Below are positions 50,101 to 62,200 of a stretch of DNA of 64,000 nt, one piece after another. Below the pieces are notes generated by a model, which saw only the letters and a program-made list of their open reading frames with translations, did not search any database and was not told the DNA's origin. Location: NCBI RefSeq assembly GCF_051020975.1, contig NC_135045.1, positions 1,614,501 through 1,678,500 on the forward strand. The letters are read 5' to 3'. Made by a program: the position numbers and the translations under genes. This DNA is from Osmia lignaria lignaria. Taxonomy: Eukaryota; Arthropoda; Insecta; Hymenoptera; Megachilidae. Numbering within the stretch: the first letter of the stretch is position 1; each line of letters begins with the position of its first letter.

Positions 50101-50810
50101 CTACATTTCGATTATATTTGCCGAAGGATATCCCGGAAACTTTGATAATGTACCGTTGAAAAATACTCAGCGAGCATTCGCAGAAAAACAGGATAAATTC
50201 GTTAAAACCGTGACCTTGAATTAGAAACCTTGGTCTACATTGGAGTTAGTTGCAGAGGCTGAAACATTGATTTCGTTTCTCTGAGAATTCTTTTCCCGAG
50301 AAGTGAAAATTTAATTCTCTCGCGAGAAATATTCTTCGAAAGGACTTTGTTTCTAATAATTTCTTCTTCCCCATTAAGGCGGTCTCGACGATTTGGTCTA
50401 CCATATGCACGGATACAGTTTCTACGTGGTAGGAGCTAAGAAATTCGGTCGAAGCGTGTCTCTGCACGAGTTGAAGAGCCTGGATGAAAAAGGGCAACTG
50501 TTCAATCGTAATCTCGACTGCACGGTGTCCAAAGATACCGTGGTTGTGCCGAAATTCGGTGCCGTTGCAATTCGGTTCAAAGCCAACAATCCAGGTAAAT
50601 TCATCATTGAAAATAATTAACTTCGATCATGGATTTCTAATTTCTTTTAATTATTCAGGATACTGGATGCTGCGAGACGAACACGCTGCTTATTGGACTC
50701 GTGGCTTGGACGTGATTCTTCAGGTTGGAGAGAACAGCGACATGGTACCAGCTCCACAGGACTTTCCAAAATGCGGCTCTTTCGTTGGACCCGATTACTT
50801 CCTTATATAG
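47133..50810 (+). CDS. MCORP: Multicopper oxidase-related protein (laccase-fold, copper sites degenerate), nine exons
   Basis: Exons: 47133-47256, 47376-47475, 47706-47826, 48128-48338, 48420-48815, 49051-49413, 49529-49801, 50379-50594, 50659-50810. All junctions are GT/AG and in phase, giving 651 aa. A signal peptide (LRFLVVVFMIAAAATFL) precedes the insect laccase N-terminal cysteine region (CDRPCHHLDWPMICR and later CGDCPVNETACLHNHCV) and three cupredoxin domains, so the protein is probably secreted. Of the usual ten His plus one Cys copper ligands, H138, H182, H184, H538 and H540 remain. The second His of HWH is Arg140, the first His of HPxHxH is Leu535, and the terminal HCHxxxH is replaced by R607-D608-E609 with Tyr613. 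Loss of the type-1 Cys makes laccase activity very unlikely. This matches the insect MCORP family, reported to be needed for viability and ovary development. An in-frame Met at 47163 is an alternative start. AATAAA at 50911 ends the gene. Confidence 0.92.
48828..48985. mobile_element. hAT-like MITE inside an MCORP intron
   Basis: A segment of about 158 bp in the intron after exon 5 is flanked by GTCTAACT on the left (48820-48827) and GTCTAACC on the right (48986-48993), an 8-bp duplication with one mismatch. Its ends are imperfect inverted repeats: left CAGGGGCCGCAAAACTA, right in reverse complement CGGGGATCATCAAAGTGG. An 8-bp target duplication and CAGGGG-type ends are typical of hAT elements. 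It has no coding capacity. Confidence 0.5.
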
Positions 50811-50910
50811 ACTGTTAATTCATTAAGAATCATCCTGTACATAATTGTAAATAGACGAAATCGAAGGTGTAAACGACTGGGATAAAGACTTTATATTTCT
50901 CTTCTTATTA

Positions 50911-50916
50911 AATAAA
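50911..50916 (+). terminator. MCORP polyadenylation signal
   Basis: AATAAA lies 101 nt past the MCORP stop codon in an AT-rich context, followed by T-rich sequence from about 50927. It is the only canonical signal between the MCORP stop and the next coding exon at 51187, which implies a short 3' UTR. Confidence 0.7.
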
Positions 50917-51186
50917 GAAAACGGTTCTTCTGTACCACTTTAGTGCTCTTTTCTTAGGCATTCTTTAATTTTCTTTTGAATAAATGTTCTTGTACTGGTC
51001 TATCGTTTAATTTTCTTCATTTTTATAAAGCTCCTCTCGAAATTCTTTGAAAAAATGATATAAACAAAGGAAAATTGATGGCGCGGTTCATTTTGCCAGC
51101 AACGTCAGGTCGATCAGACGTTTCTTCTTCAACCATCTAACCATCATTGTGGAAAAGCTCGATGTTGTCGTGAACGAATTACCAAG

Positions 51187-52374
51187 GATCAGGCTGGTGC
51201 ACAGCCTCCACAGTGATGTCCTGTCTGACCGGCCTCTATTCGCAGACGCTCACCCTGTTGCGCGTGCCACACGAGATCTTCTTTCTTCAGCACAAAGTCT
51301 TCCGCGAGTATGCGAGAGTCACCGTCGGTCCCGACTTCATCCACACCCTGCCGTCCTTCTTGATACTCAGCTCGGTAGCGATACTCCTATGGAGAAATCC
51401 ACCGTCCTGCAACAGTCTGGCCCAAGCGATAACCTCGACGATCCTCTACAAGGCTCTTCAAGTAGGACCAGCGAAGTTCCTCGATGTTAAGCGATATTTT
51501 CACGTTAACAACTCGCGTGTTCCGTGAAGGTTTTAGTTAGCTGGGTGGTCGCGATCGCTGTCCTGTGGCTCTGGCTGATCCTTCAGAGGCTCCTTTATTG
51601 CAGCGTTTGGGCGTTCTGGAGTTACGTGAGTGATAATGCTGCGACGTTATTCATTATTTCGCGTTCAATTCAAAATGAAAAAATTTTCATAGGAATCCGA
51701 ATATCGAGACGTTTCTTATCAATGGTGGCAACGAATCTGGTCCTCGTATTATCCACCCCCGTCACAACCCCCAGTCATGTCGGCAGGTTTCATCAGCTGG
51801 ATCATTTCCATGCTGATCGCGATCGTCACTTTAGGCTGCGCGTATTATTCGAATCGAGTGTGGAACTTGTTATCCGATTCCATGATCGGATTAAAGGACA
51901 CGATCGTATTGATCAGCTGTTACGAAAATTCTTACTTGAGAAGGTTACTATCGACTCTTTCGTTTCGTATTCTTCGAATTGAAATAATTTCAAATTGTAC
52001 ACGAATACAGAATACTAGCGCAATCGCATTGGTTGCAAGAAGAATCTGCGAAGTTGAAGAACGGTTCATCGCAGAACGATAGCGAGGCTAGTTCCACCTG
52101 CGACGAGTGTCGATCAGAAATGTCCAGCGAGATGAATCACCTGCCCCAAACGCAGGTGCACCCAATTTCGTATGGGACCAATTGGATGCCGAAGCCGAGT
52201 TTCTCCGGCTTCAAGGATCCTCAGAAGAAGGTGTCCATGAAGTCGTTGCACACGGTGGCGGTGGTTAACGACATCCAGGACTCGGATGACCTCTCCATCA
52301 GACAATTGCGATACAAACGTGGCTGTCACACGGTGATACCGAGCAACTCGAGCGACCAATCGAGCGGCTGCTGA
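51187..52374 (+). CDS. Unrecognised multi-pass membrane protein, four exons here (5' end uncertain)
   Basis: Exons: 51187-51461, 51530-51625, 51693-51943, 52011-52374; phases join and the last exon ends in TGA. If the ATG at 51216 is the start (MSCLTGLYSQ), the protein is 318 aa. Hydrophobic helices are LPSFLILSSVAILLW, VLVSWVVAIAVLWLWLILQR continuing into LLYCSVWAFW, and FISWIISMLIAIVTLGCAYY. A polar C-terminal tail of about 120 residues is rich in Ser, Asp and Glu, with a CDEC motif and a TNWMPKPSFSGF stretch, so it is probably cytosolic. Three introns are only about 67-68 nt. The first exon can alternatively begin at an AG acceptor at 51186 in phase 1, which fits the orphan anchor exon at 41689-41926 and would add a basic N-terminus and another helix. 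I do not recognise the family; a channel, receptor subunit or scaffold cannot be told apart. Confidence 0.75.
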
Positions 52375-55267
52375 GGAAGAACCAACCGCGAAGGGAACTT
52401 CTTCTGCTCGGTTTTTCTGAGTCACCGTTGCTCGCGCGAAACGGTCGGAAAGGTTCGATTTTAACACGCGACCCTCGCGATTAATGACGGATAGTCCAGA
52501 TAACGGAGAACGTTTATGACAATATCGCGTGCTCGAACGCATTTCAAAGAGGCGAAGGAGGAACCTTGACGAACGAAGATACTTCTGCGAAACGGTGCAC
52601 GAGTTAACAGATTCGTCGATCCGGTGACCGGTGTTTTCAATTCGCGCACGCGTGACTGGAAAAGAAATTGATTCAGAACCCGAGGAATTATTAGAGTCAC
52701 GAAAAGGAAAAATGAAAATGTTCGAAAATCATCCGGCTGTAATGTTTCGTAATAGAATTTATGTTCATTTAAGACGGACAGGAAACCTGCAGTAATTACA
52801 TACAAAACTATAGACTAAACGCGGGTAATTGAGTTTGTATTTCAAACAGGACGTTTAAATCCCAAGGTTTTCTAGGATATCTTGCTTTCCTGTCTGTGGT
52901 AAAGCGAAGATTCAAAAATATAGGTAGAACAATATAGATAGGCTATTATATTGTACTGTATCTTAAATATTGTATTCTACTCTAACAATTACACTCATTC
53001 GTATTTTTTTAAAAATTGCTTTTATCATTTCCCTTCGAATTCCACCACCTAACAATGAAATCGTATAAAGAAGAAAAAAGGTATCGGTAAGCAAATACTT
53101 TGAAAGTCTTTGCTACTTCGATAGAGAAGAGAAGAAATCTCGTACACCCCCTGGACACTTTACTTCCCTGTTTGCAATTAGAAAGGATCGATGAGAGGAA
53201 CGGTAACACGCGTCATCGGAATTTTATCATTCACCCACACCGTCCCTGATTATTTACCAAAGCAAAAGGATTCGAGGCTCCTCCAACCTCCGGAATAATT
53301 CGGTTTCACCCTCTGGAAGGGGTGCTACCATTAGCGCATGCGTCCGGCATGGCTAACACTCCCTGTCTTGCAGCGGAGCATTATTTTGTAACGACATCCC
53401 TTGTGAGGTAGGTCGACGCGATACACGCTTATCAAAAATTTCACGCGCATCATAGAATCCTTCGAGCCGGAAGTGCGATTAGAACGTTCCTTTGGCGATT
53501 CCGCAACAAGGATCAATCCTTGATAAATTAAAATCGCGCGAGTCTCGTCACGCCGAGAATCGGGCGTGAACGCATTGTTTTGATTCTCGGATAATGTAGA
53601 CGCGAAATCTGGAAGTTTCGAGTAACAACCACGTGCACTGCTAGAAGAACATCCGGAAGACATCTTGCAATTTTAATTAGCTGCATTCGGTAAGGCACAC
53701 AGTTTATATTTAATATTGTGACGGATAATTAGCGCGGACCTTGATTGGAATTCGCAGAGTTTACAGTTTGATGTGCGCTTTTTTTATTTTTTTTAAGTTG
53801 ATGCAAATTTAAGAAAATGCAATTCTATGCAGAAATTGCAACGATTAAGCAATCCACGTGTACGCCGTAACGTAACACAAAGTTTAATATTGATTTTACG
53901 CTCAGCATCCGTAGCGCGCGCACCACTGTTTACAAGAGGTACGCGTGTATGTGCACACGTGTGCCGAAATGACATGTGTATTAGTTGATGAAAAACAGGC
54001 AGGTGAGCGATTTTACACACGTGCGCTACCAAGTCGACACGTGCTCCATTTCCCTCTTTCTACTTCGTTCTAACCCCTTCTGATTGTCTCACTTCCGCGA
54101 AGCTTGCTTCTGAATTGCTTTCAACGATAATAAGGGCAGCGGGACGCGTACATTACAAGGGTCGCGGGGAAGGGTAGTTCTTCATTGAGAGTCGCTTTTG
54201 AAGAAATGGAGACAAAAATCACCCATTAAAATTGTAGTAGAAACAAATATTTGTATAATAAAAGCACCTTTTCGTTATTAATTTGCCTCTGATGAACTCT
54301 GTAATGGTCAATCTGAAATATGCACTCTGATTGATAATTAAATTGAGAATTTTATGTAAACATAACGGGTTGTTACAATCGTGTATAGCACGCAATCGGG
54401 TCGATGATGATTAAATCTAATATTTACCTGCAATGCGCTCTCAATAATTTTAACAAAGGTCAACGAAATATATTACGCAGCGCAATTATTTGCCGCCACG
54501 GTCCTTCCATTTTAATTATCAAGCTCGGCGAGTGCTAAATAATTAAGTTCGATGGGAATGAAGCGGTCTTCCAATTTGCAAAGAAAACGAATTTCTCTCA
54601 ATATTCTTTTTTTATTAGGAAATTATCGAAGATCGATGGAATATCTTAAGCTGATAGGAAAATTCTAATTACCGAGGCAAACTCATTATTAATTCAAAGT
54701 CACGTCTTTATAATTCATGATTCTTGGAAAACTTTAATGGCAAACACCGAATCACTATGTTTCATTTTTCATTCACGCGACGATAAACATAGATTCTCTG
54801 TTAAACGATAACAGCACCGGTACCTGTTAATTTCAATTTCTAGGAAACAATAACGTTATGTTGTTTGTTTGTTTTGCAAATGGATTGTGAAACGAAACTG
54901 GTGCAACCATGTGCAAATACAGTCGTTTTTATTTTATTGATGCAACGAGAGCGATCAATATTTTACGTATTGAAACATATGAAACAAGAAATTAGAATTT
55001 TATTCTTAGGCAGAAAAAATTCTACGAAAGTAGAATAATTAGTCGACAGTAATCAGTGTCCAAGTTGCACGTAAACGATCAAGCTTTTCTATTCAATTAT
55101 CTCCCCGATTATTTTCATGCTGTCATGTTTCGCGTGCTATTTTCCAGCAGGATCCTTCAGTTCGTGCAGGAGACGTTTATGTAATCATAGTTCAATTAAG
55201 ATAATCGATCACGAGCGGTTAGAGCGACACGGAAATTCAAGACGATCTCGAATGGTTGTAGGGAAAC
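52375..55267. other. Intergenic region between the membrane-protein gene and the SLC6 gene
   Basis: About 2.9 kb without a recognisable gene. The first part is probably 3' UTR of the upstream gene. AATAAA occurs at 54258-54263, which would make that UTR long. Just upstream of the SLC6 start codon, TATTTTCCAGCAG near 55138-55150 is a likely acceptor for a 5' UTR exon that runs into the first SLC6 coding exon, so the SLC6 promoter is probably further upstream. Confidence 0.45.
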
Positions 55268-58200
55268 ATGGCGGAAAAGATGTACTATTGGGGAGAAGAG
55301 AAGGACCAGGTGGATCCGGATCAAGCTTTCATAGAGTTCAAAGCAAAGCCGGTCGCTGCCGAGAGGAAGCGGGATTATACTTCTGCTTCCGTTCCAAAGA
55401 TGACCGCCTCCTCGCCGCAAGGCAGAGCGACGGAAGTTGGGAATCGCGAAGAGGATACGGAACGAGGCGGATGGGACAACAAACTCGACTTCCTGTTTTC
55501 TTGCATCAGCGTGTCCGTCGGTTTGGGCAACGTCTGGAGATTTCCGTATTTGTGTTACAAAAACGGCGGTGGTGAGTATCCGGTTCTGGATTTTAACGCG
55601 GAAAAAAAGAGGCAAAATTAATTCAATAGGAAAACCTTCACCTTAATTTCGACGATTGTTCCAATTGTTTGATCAATGTTTCGTGATAATGGAAGGGTAT
55701 AAAATTGAGGGCCACATTGTTGGTTCGATATGCAAGGACAATTAATTTTCGACCGTGAACATAGGTGTATTATGTATTCAAATTTAATCGTCCGTGATCG
55801 ATCGATATTCATATCAATTCGTTCCTCGAAACGATTGCAGGTGTGTTTCTTATCACTTATGGAATCGCTATGCTCTTCTGTGGAATTCCAATTTTCTTCC
55901 AAGAAGTCGCTATCGGGCAATACCTTGGCGCTGGAGGGATGACGCTCGTGGGTCAACTGTGCCCTTTGTTACAAGGTGCTTTATAAAATCATATTTTATT
56001 TATAAACCTTGTGTATTGCTTTCTTCAATCAGAGAAGATTAAAATGAACAATAATTCGTTATTTTTATTCCATCCAGGTGTCGGATACGCTACCATGACT
56101 ATCGTATTCTTCCTCGACGTGTATTACTGCATAATTATCGCTTGGACACTTTTCTATCTCATTAGCACATTCGCCAATATACCTGGCGTACCTTGGAGCG
56201 GTTGTGGTCAGTGAAACAATTACAATTACACGTATTTCTGATTGTTTCATCATTCAACGATATACTTTTAATTTTACAGGCAACTGGTGGAACACCAAAG
56301 ACTGCTACGCTGGTTCCGATAAAATCGAGCATGGAGGAAATGTTTCTTATTCGAATAATACTAATGTAACGAGCAATGTTACTTTGCATCATACGACACC
56401 CGTCGAGGAATATTGGGAGTAAGTGAAAATAGTCTAAATTAAACAGACGGAGCCTCCAATGTGACTTTTTAATAATAACATCTTAACTAATCCAAGATCA
56501 TTTCGTTCGGTACTTATCTCGAAAATAAATAATTTCTCTTTTGAAAAGTGGTGGGCTCGGCGAGAAACATTTCAATTCGAATGAGAAACTTATTAAACGC
56601 GTAAACGATTCTAGACGACGGGTTCTTGGGATCACTTCCGGTATTGAAACGATCGGTGGAATACAATACGAGCTGTTGGGTTGTCTGGTCATCGGTTGGC
56701 TGCTCGTTTACTCGATCATCCGTCGTGGTCTTCATCAGAGCGGTAAGATCATCTGGTTTTCAGCCTTGTTCCCCTACGTGGTGCTTTTCATTCTTTTGGG
56801 AAGAGCGGTGACATTGGACGGCGCCTACGATGGTTTACTATACTACGTCACGCCCAGATGGGACCAGCTGCTATCGCCAGGACCATGGATCGATGGTGCG
56901 ACACAAATTTTCTTCGCTTACAGTATCGGCACCGGGGCACTGCCTGCTTTGGGATCTTACAACAAGTTTCATCATAATTCCTACAAGTAAGGATCTAATT
57001 TTCATTTTAAAACACCGCAACAACCACTTGCCTATGATGATTAAAAGAAATAGGTAATTAAATTTTTATTTTCCAGAGATGCACTAATCACTTGCATAGT
57101 GAACACCTTAACTTGTCTTCTGGCTGGTTGTGTCACCTTTTCCATACTGGGTCACATCGCTTTGGAGCAAAACACTCAAGTGTCCGAAGTGGTGAAAAGT
57201 GGACCGGGTCTGGTGTTTCTCACCTACCCGGAAGTGGTGCTCAAACTACCTGGCGCCCCGATCTGGGCTATAATCTTCTTCGTAATGCTGCTCGTAAGGG
57301 AGATTCAACTCGATCACAGAAAAATATTTGAATTTCATTTTATAATCAATCTGATTTTTTTCTATAGATACTCGGAATCGATAGCGAATTTTGCATAGTC
57401 GAATCCTTTATCACGGGTATGGTCGATAACTGGCCAGATCTGCTTCGTCCTCATAGAAAGAAGTTCACCATTGCTATCTGTCTTTTAATGTTTCTTCTGG
57501 GAATTCCTATGGTGACCCACGTTAGTGTCAAATTTTCGTAAGATTCGTTTATTCAAATTTTTAGAACTTTCATATAATTCTGTATTTATATTGCAGGGAG
57601 GAGTTTATATATTCCAATTGATGGACTTTTATTCAGCGAGCGGCATGTCGATTCTGTGGGTTTGTTTCTTTCAAACGATCGCTATATCTTGGATCTTCGG
57701 GGCGAACAAATTCTGCGACTGTATTCATCAAATGATGGGTGTACGATTGAATAAATTTTGGTACATATGCTGGGTGGTGTTTGCACCTGTGATCATGGCT
57801 GTAAGTATCAGTCGTATCTTCTGAAATTCTCTTGTTTAAAATGCACGATAACGAAAGAAAAATTGGAATTTTAAAACGCGGATCAGATCTGTTCAAACAA
57901 ATTATCGATCTAGGTACAGAGATTAATGTTTGATGGGAGAAATGATATTTTTACTCCCTTATACGAAGTATAACGCGATCAATCAATGTTGACACGATCG
58001 TACTTTCCTCGTGGGCGAGAGAGAGACGGGTGTAATTGTACCAATCTGTCTCTGTCTTCGATATCACACGTTTCCTCGACGGTATGATCGATACTCTTTA
58101 CAGTTTTGCTCAAAAGAACGGTAAGCGAGGTCTAATGGAATCGATCATCAAGGAAGAAAAAGTTTAATTACCAAAGTCGATCGCTCAAATGGCAAAAGAA

Positions 58201-58718
58201 TTTAGAAAGTTAACTGGCATTTTAACTTCGAGATGCTTTAACTTTTTATCGGATAATGTATTGAATTTTTCTTGCCTTTCCAGTTTATTTTCGTGTTCCA
58301 ATGCGTTCAATATAAACCATTGAAATACGGAAGCGATTACGAGTATCCAACATGGGCGGAAGTCCTGGGATTTTGTCTCAGTTTGTCATCGATGATTTGG
58401 ATTCCTGTCTATGCTATTTATTACGTCCTCGTCACTCCAGGATCAATTAAAGAGGTAGTTTATTATATTATTCTGCTCCTCGATTTTAATATTCAAATAT
58501 TTTTAATAAAATTATCAAATGTCTCAGGAAATATAATAATTCACTTAGAATAGCACCTATAAAAATATGACACTGTTTTCCAGAATATCCTAAAGGGCCT
58601 AAAGCCGAACATAAAATCGCACCCAAAATTACCTAAGGGAGAGAAATCAGCAGTGATACCGATGTCCGAGAGCAGCGCAGGATTAATCACCAAGAACAAC
58701 AGCTTCTTAAGGGGGTAG
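55268..58718 (+). CDS. SLC6-family Na+/Cl--dependent neurotransmitter transporter (GABA-transporter-like), ten exons
   Basis: Exons: 55268-55571, 55841-55975, 56078-56206, 56280-56418, 56615-56986, 57077-57293, 57368-57520, 57597-57800, 58284-58454, 58584-58718. All phases join to give 652 aa, normal for SLC6. The start is fixed by a stop codon three codons upstream and a good context (GGGAAACATGG). TM1 holds the signature GLGNVWRFPYLCYKNGGG with Arg91. The usual Asp of monoamine carriers is replaced by a small residue, as in GABA and amino-acid carriers. The second extracellular loop has a Cys189-Cys198 pair and four N-glycosylation sequons near residues 210-224. SYNKFHHN in TM6, LGIDSEFCIVE in TM8 and SASGMSILW in TM10 are GAT-like. 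The substrate is probably GABA or a related amino acid taken up with Na+ and Cl- at the plasma membrane. It is not a close match to what I recall of Drosophila Gat, so I give no symbol. Confidence 0.93.
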
Positions 58719-59263
58719 ACACGGTTAATAGTTGCGCGTTGACTTTGTGTACCGGCAAAAATGGCCTAAACATGGGTTTACGGGACTACACTTTTCATCC
58801 TTATGAACATTTGGGGCTGGGTGAGGGCTTATTCGAGAGAGGAAGGTACAATGCACACCGCTGCACTCATATTTTAGTGGGATTATGTTGATGCAAATTA
58901 AGATCTATTTTGTCTTCATTTGTTGCGAAATAACGACGAAAAGCGTAGTCTCGTAAAAGCATTCCCACAGACCAGTTCCGCTATTTTGTGGATAATACAG
59001 AGAAAGTCACCTGACAAATTCAGTTCAGCTAGTTTATAAGGTGGCGTCTAACTAAGAAGCCTGTCGATTTGGAATCGTAGCCAAAATCAGGCGTTAGCTA
59101 GGTGTCACTCGACTGTGTTAGCGAAGGCAAGTGAAAAAGGCAACAAAGGCAAGATCTGTCCTTCTCTCATTCTGAATGTTGAGATCGTCCCTTTTCGCTA
59201 ACAATAAGGTATTGACTGACGCCCGCCTGGATTTTTCACAGCGCCCCATAACAAACCTCGCTC

Positions 59264-59299
59264 AAAGAGGAGGTATAACAAGAGATATACCTCCTCTTT
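59264..59299 (+). repeat. Perfect 14-bp inverted repeat (hairpin) 3' of SLC6
   Basis: The arm AAAGAGGAGGTATA (59264-59277) is followed by an 8-nt loop (ACAAGAGA) and the exact reverse complement TATACCTCCTCTTT (59286-59299). As RNA this would form a stable stem. It lies 546 nt past the SLC6 stop, in the likely 3' UTR. The stem is too short for a normal pre-miRNA. Confidence 0.85.
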
Positions 59300-62200
59300 G
59301 CAATAATTCTGCAAATGTTTACATAAGTTGTATATGAGATATTTATTTATTTAAATTATTTGCATTCATTCAGAATATTGACTAACACTCCTTTGTATTT
59401 TTTATTAGTTTCGAAAAACAAAGTTACTATAGGTTTCTGGAAATATATACAAGCGTCACGCAATTGGGACGAGTATATCTTTTCGGTAAGAGATGATTGC
59501 TTAATCGCTACTCATAGATTGTAATTAAAATAAGAGTAATATTTTTAATCGAATTTAAGGGAAGAAGACAGATACTTGAATCGAAAAGTCAACTTCCTTA
59601 TCGACACATTGATACTTGCGTGAAACTCCTTGGGGGATGAAGCTGGAGACAAAGTTTATAATATACTGCGATAGTGAACAGTGCTAGTTTTTCAGATGAT
59701 TATTATATTTACGAATAGAAACGAAAGAGGTTCTATATTTTTCTATCGCGAATTCCGTTTACGAGAAACATTCAGTTGATAGTACAATTTCAATGGGAAA
59801 GTAGAAGATTTTTCGAGGATAGAAGAGCGATTGAAAAGCGTGTGATAAGTTTAGGATGCCTTTACAAAACCGTAGTATTTTTTTTATTCCAGATATTATG
59901 ATAGTTTTTCATACGAACGAGATCGAACGACCAATTAATATAATATTAACAATAATGAGAAAAAAAAAGAAGCTTCTTTTATAATACTCTCTTTTAGAAA
60001 ACTGGCCTAATATGTTTCCTGATCGTTTCAGGATCATTTTTAACAATACAGACTACGCTGGATCGCTAGACGTTGTTTCAACGAGTTGAAGTGGTTGTTG
60101 CTGTTGTACGATATTGAGAGAGGTCTAAAAGTTTTATCCAACGATTGTTTATATTTTATTATTGCACTGTTACGGTGGAAAGTACTTCCAATAGAGAACT
60201 AAAGGTGTTGCGAACTCACGCGTCGAGTACTGTTAACAATTACGCGATAAACAGAATTTAGGTTGAGAGAGACCGGATTTATTTTAGATAAAGAATGAAG
60301 ATTACGTGGAAACAGTATTACCTTGTAAGCGATCATTAAATGTAATTCGAATCCATACAAGGGGCTTCATTCACTGACATTAATTAAAAAAAAATTTTTT
60401 TTTCATTATACTTGATATTTTCCTAACGTTCTTTTTTTACTTATTTATTGAAACATACTATGTGTCATTTGATCCAAACTATTTGCAACAGTACAAATTT
60501 TAACGTTAGTTGATACGAAAAAGTGAATTCCTACAACAATGTGTCCTAATTATAATTTTGAATAATACGAGCACTCATTAAATTAGTAGCACTGACGATC
60601 ACACGAAATGATTGTTGAACTATAGAATAATGAGAATATTTTCTAAGGACCTCTCGACCGCTCAAACATATTGTAAATTTTAATCTCGAGCTGGTTCCAT
60701 CCGCATGGATTAAAATTGAGATATTTCTAAAGTAAGTTATAATTTCTATTAAAATACAACAATCCGATGTGTTTCAACGAATTAATCAATAAAAGCGTTG
60801 GAATGAAACAGTCTTTTATTGATCCTCTGCACATTCGAACGACAACCATTCTTTATTCCACGGTTCATTAAACCATGAATTATAGTCTAATAAATGATCG
60901 TTTATCGCGTCAATAATTCCTCAAACCCAGACAGGATTACAGGATCTGAAAGCTGGACGTTTGCCTTTATAAACAATATACTTTATCGCGTTTCAGAAAA
61001 TTTCCAATTTATACGAACACACGATCGCATGAATAATCAGTTTTGCACGAATAGATTCTGTATCCCGTACAACTGAGATTTATTTTGCTGTTAGAACAAA
61101 AAAAAAAAAAAAAAAAAATGAACTACAGTGCTTGCAGCAGTACACGTTTTATTCCCGGAGTAAAAAAAAGGAGAGCGGATCCCGCAGTGGCAAATATTCG
61201 AGAAAGAAAATGAAACAACGCCACCGGAACGTGTTGATTGTACAGCGAGTAGGACCTTTGTGATAAAACTGATTCCAATCGTGAATTCTGTACAGAATTT
61301 CCACTCTTTCTGTTTGCTTTCCTCTCTCCATCTACCTTCCCTTTTTTATTCTGTTTCTCTTTGCAAAATTCATGCAACTGCCTCGTACCCTTTCGACTAT
61401 GAAATCGTAGATGTTTAACATGGAACAATATCCCTAATTTGTCAGATTTGCTGGCAGCATACGAAAGAAAAGCGTGACCAATTTTTAAGGTCGGGTTCGA
61501 ACGAGTAACCCCGTTATTTCTATGTCGAAAGAATAAGGGTTGCATAAAACAGGACGGTTAGAGTTGTACGAAACTTCGGAACAAAGGAAATTGAACACAG
61601 CGAGGTTCTTATCGACCCATCGCTCTATAAACGTCCAATTTAACCATACTCTCGAGTCACGAAAAAAAAAGAAACGAGATCGTTTCGATAACTGTACCAT
61701 TAGAATTTGCTAATCTTCATCGCGATTAAATTCCGACTATGGAAAATTAGCAGGCAAACCTTTTCGCGCGATAAATTATATTTCGGTGTGTATAAATTTT
61801 GTTTATCCGATTGAAAATTATATAATCGGTCGTAGAACATAATCGGACGAATAAATAATCGAATAGAGATAACAATGGGGCTATCGTTAAAAATTGAAAT
61901 TCGGATAATTTCAATGAAGATTTTCCCGTAAAATAATAAATGAATAATGGAATTTATAATAACGTTAACATTTTAATAATTCGTCAGAATGAACAAGGTA
62001 AATTCATTAATTTCTCTAATTGACAGCTTCTTCCTAAAATTATTATCGTTCAGGTTTCGATAGGGAACAATAGAATTGCAGCAGACGGGAAACTAAGTGG
62101 TCTACCAAATATAGATTAATTGATTGGAATACAACTGGGACGGAGGTTTTCGCACCATTGCTCGAGACGTTCGTCGAACGGAGTTTCTTGCGCAAGAAGC

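Noticed and set aside
56737..56763. Tiny intron inside SLC6 exon 5 (GTAAGATC...TTTCAG)
   Set aside because: The sequence is a continuous frame encoding the conserved GKIIWFSA segment; at about 24 nt it is too short for an intron.
61485..61520. tRNA-like GGTTCGAA motif
   Set aside because: The flanking bases do not form an acceptor stem, and no A-box-like sequence lies at the right distance.
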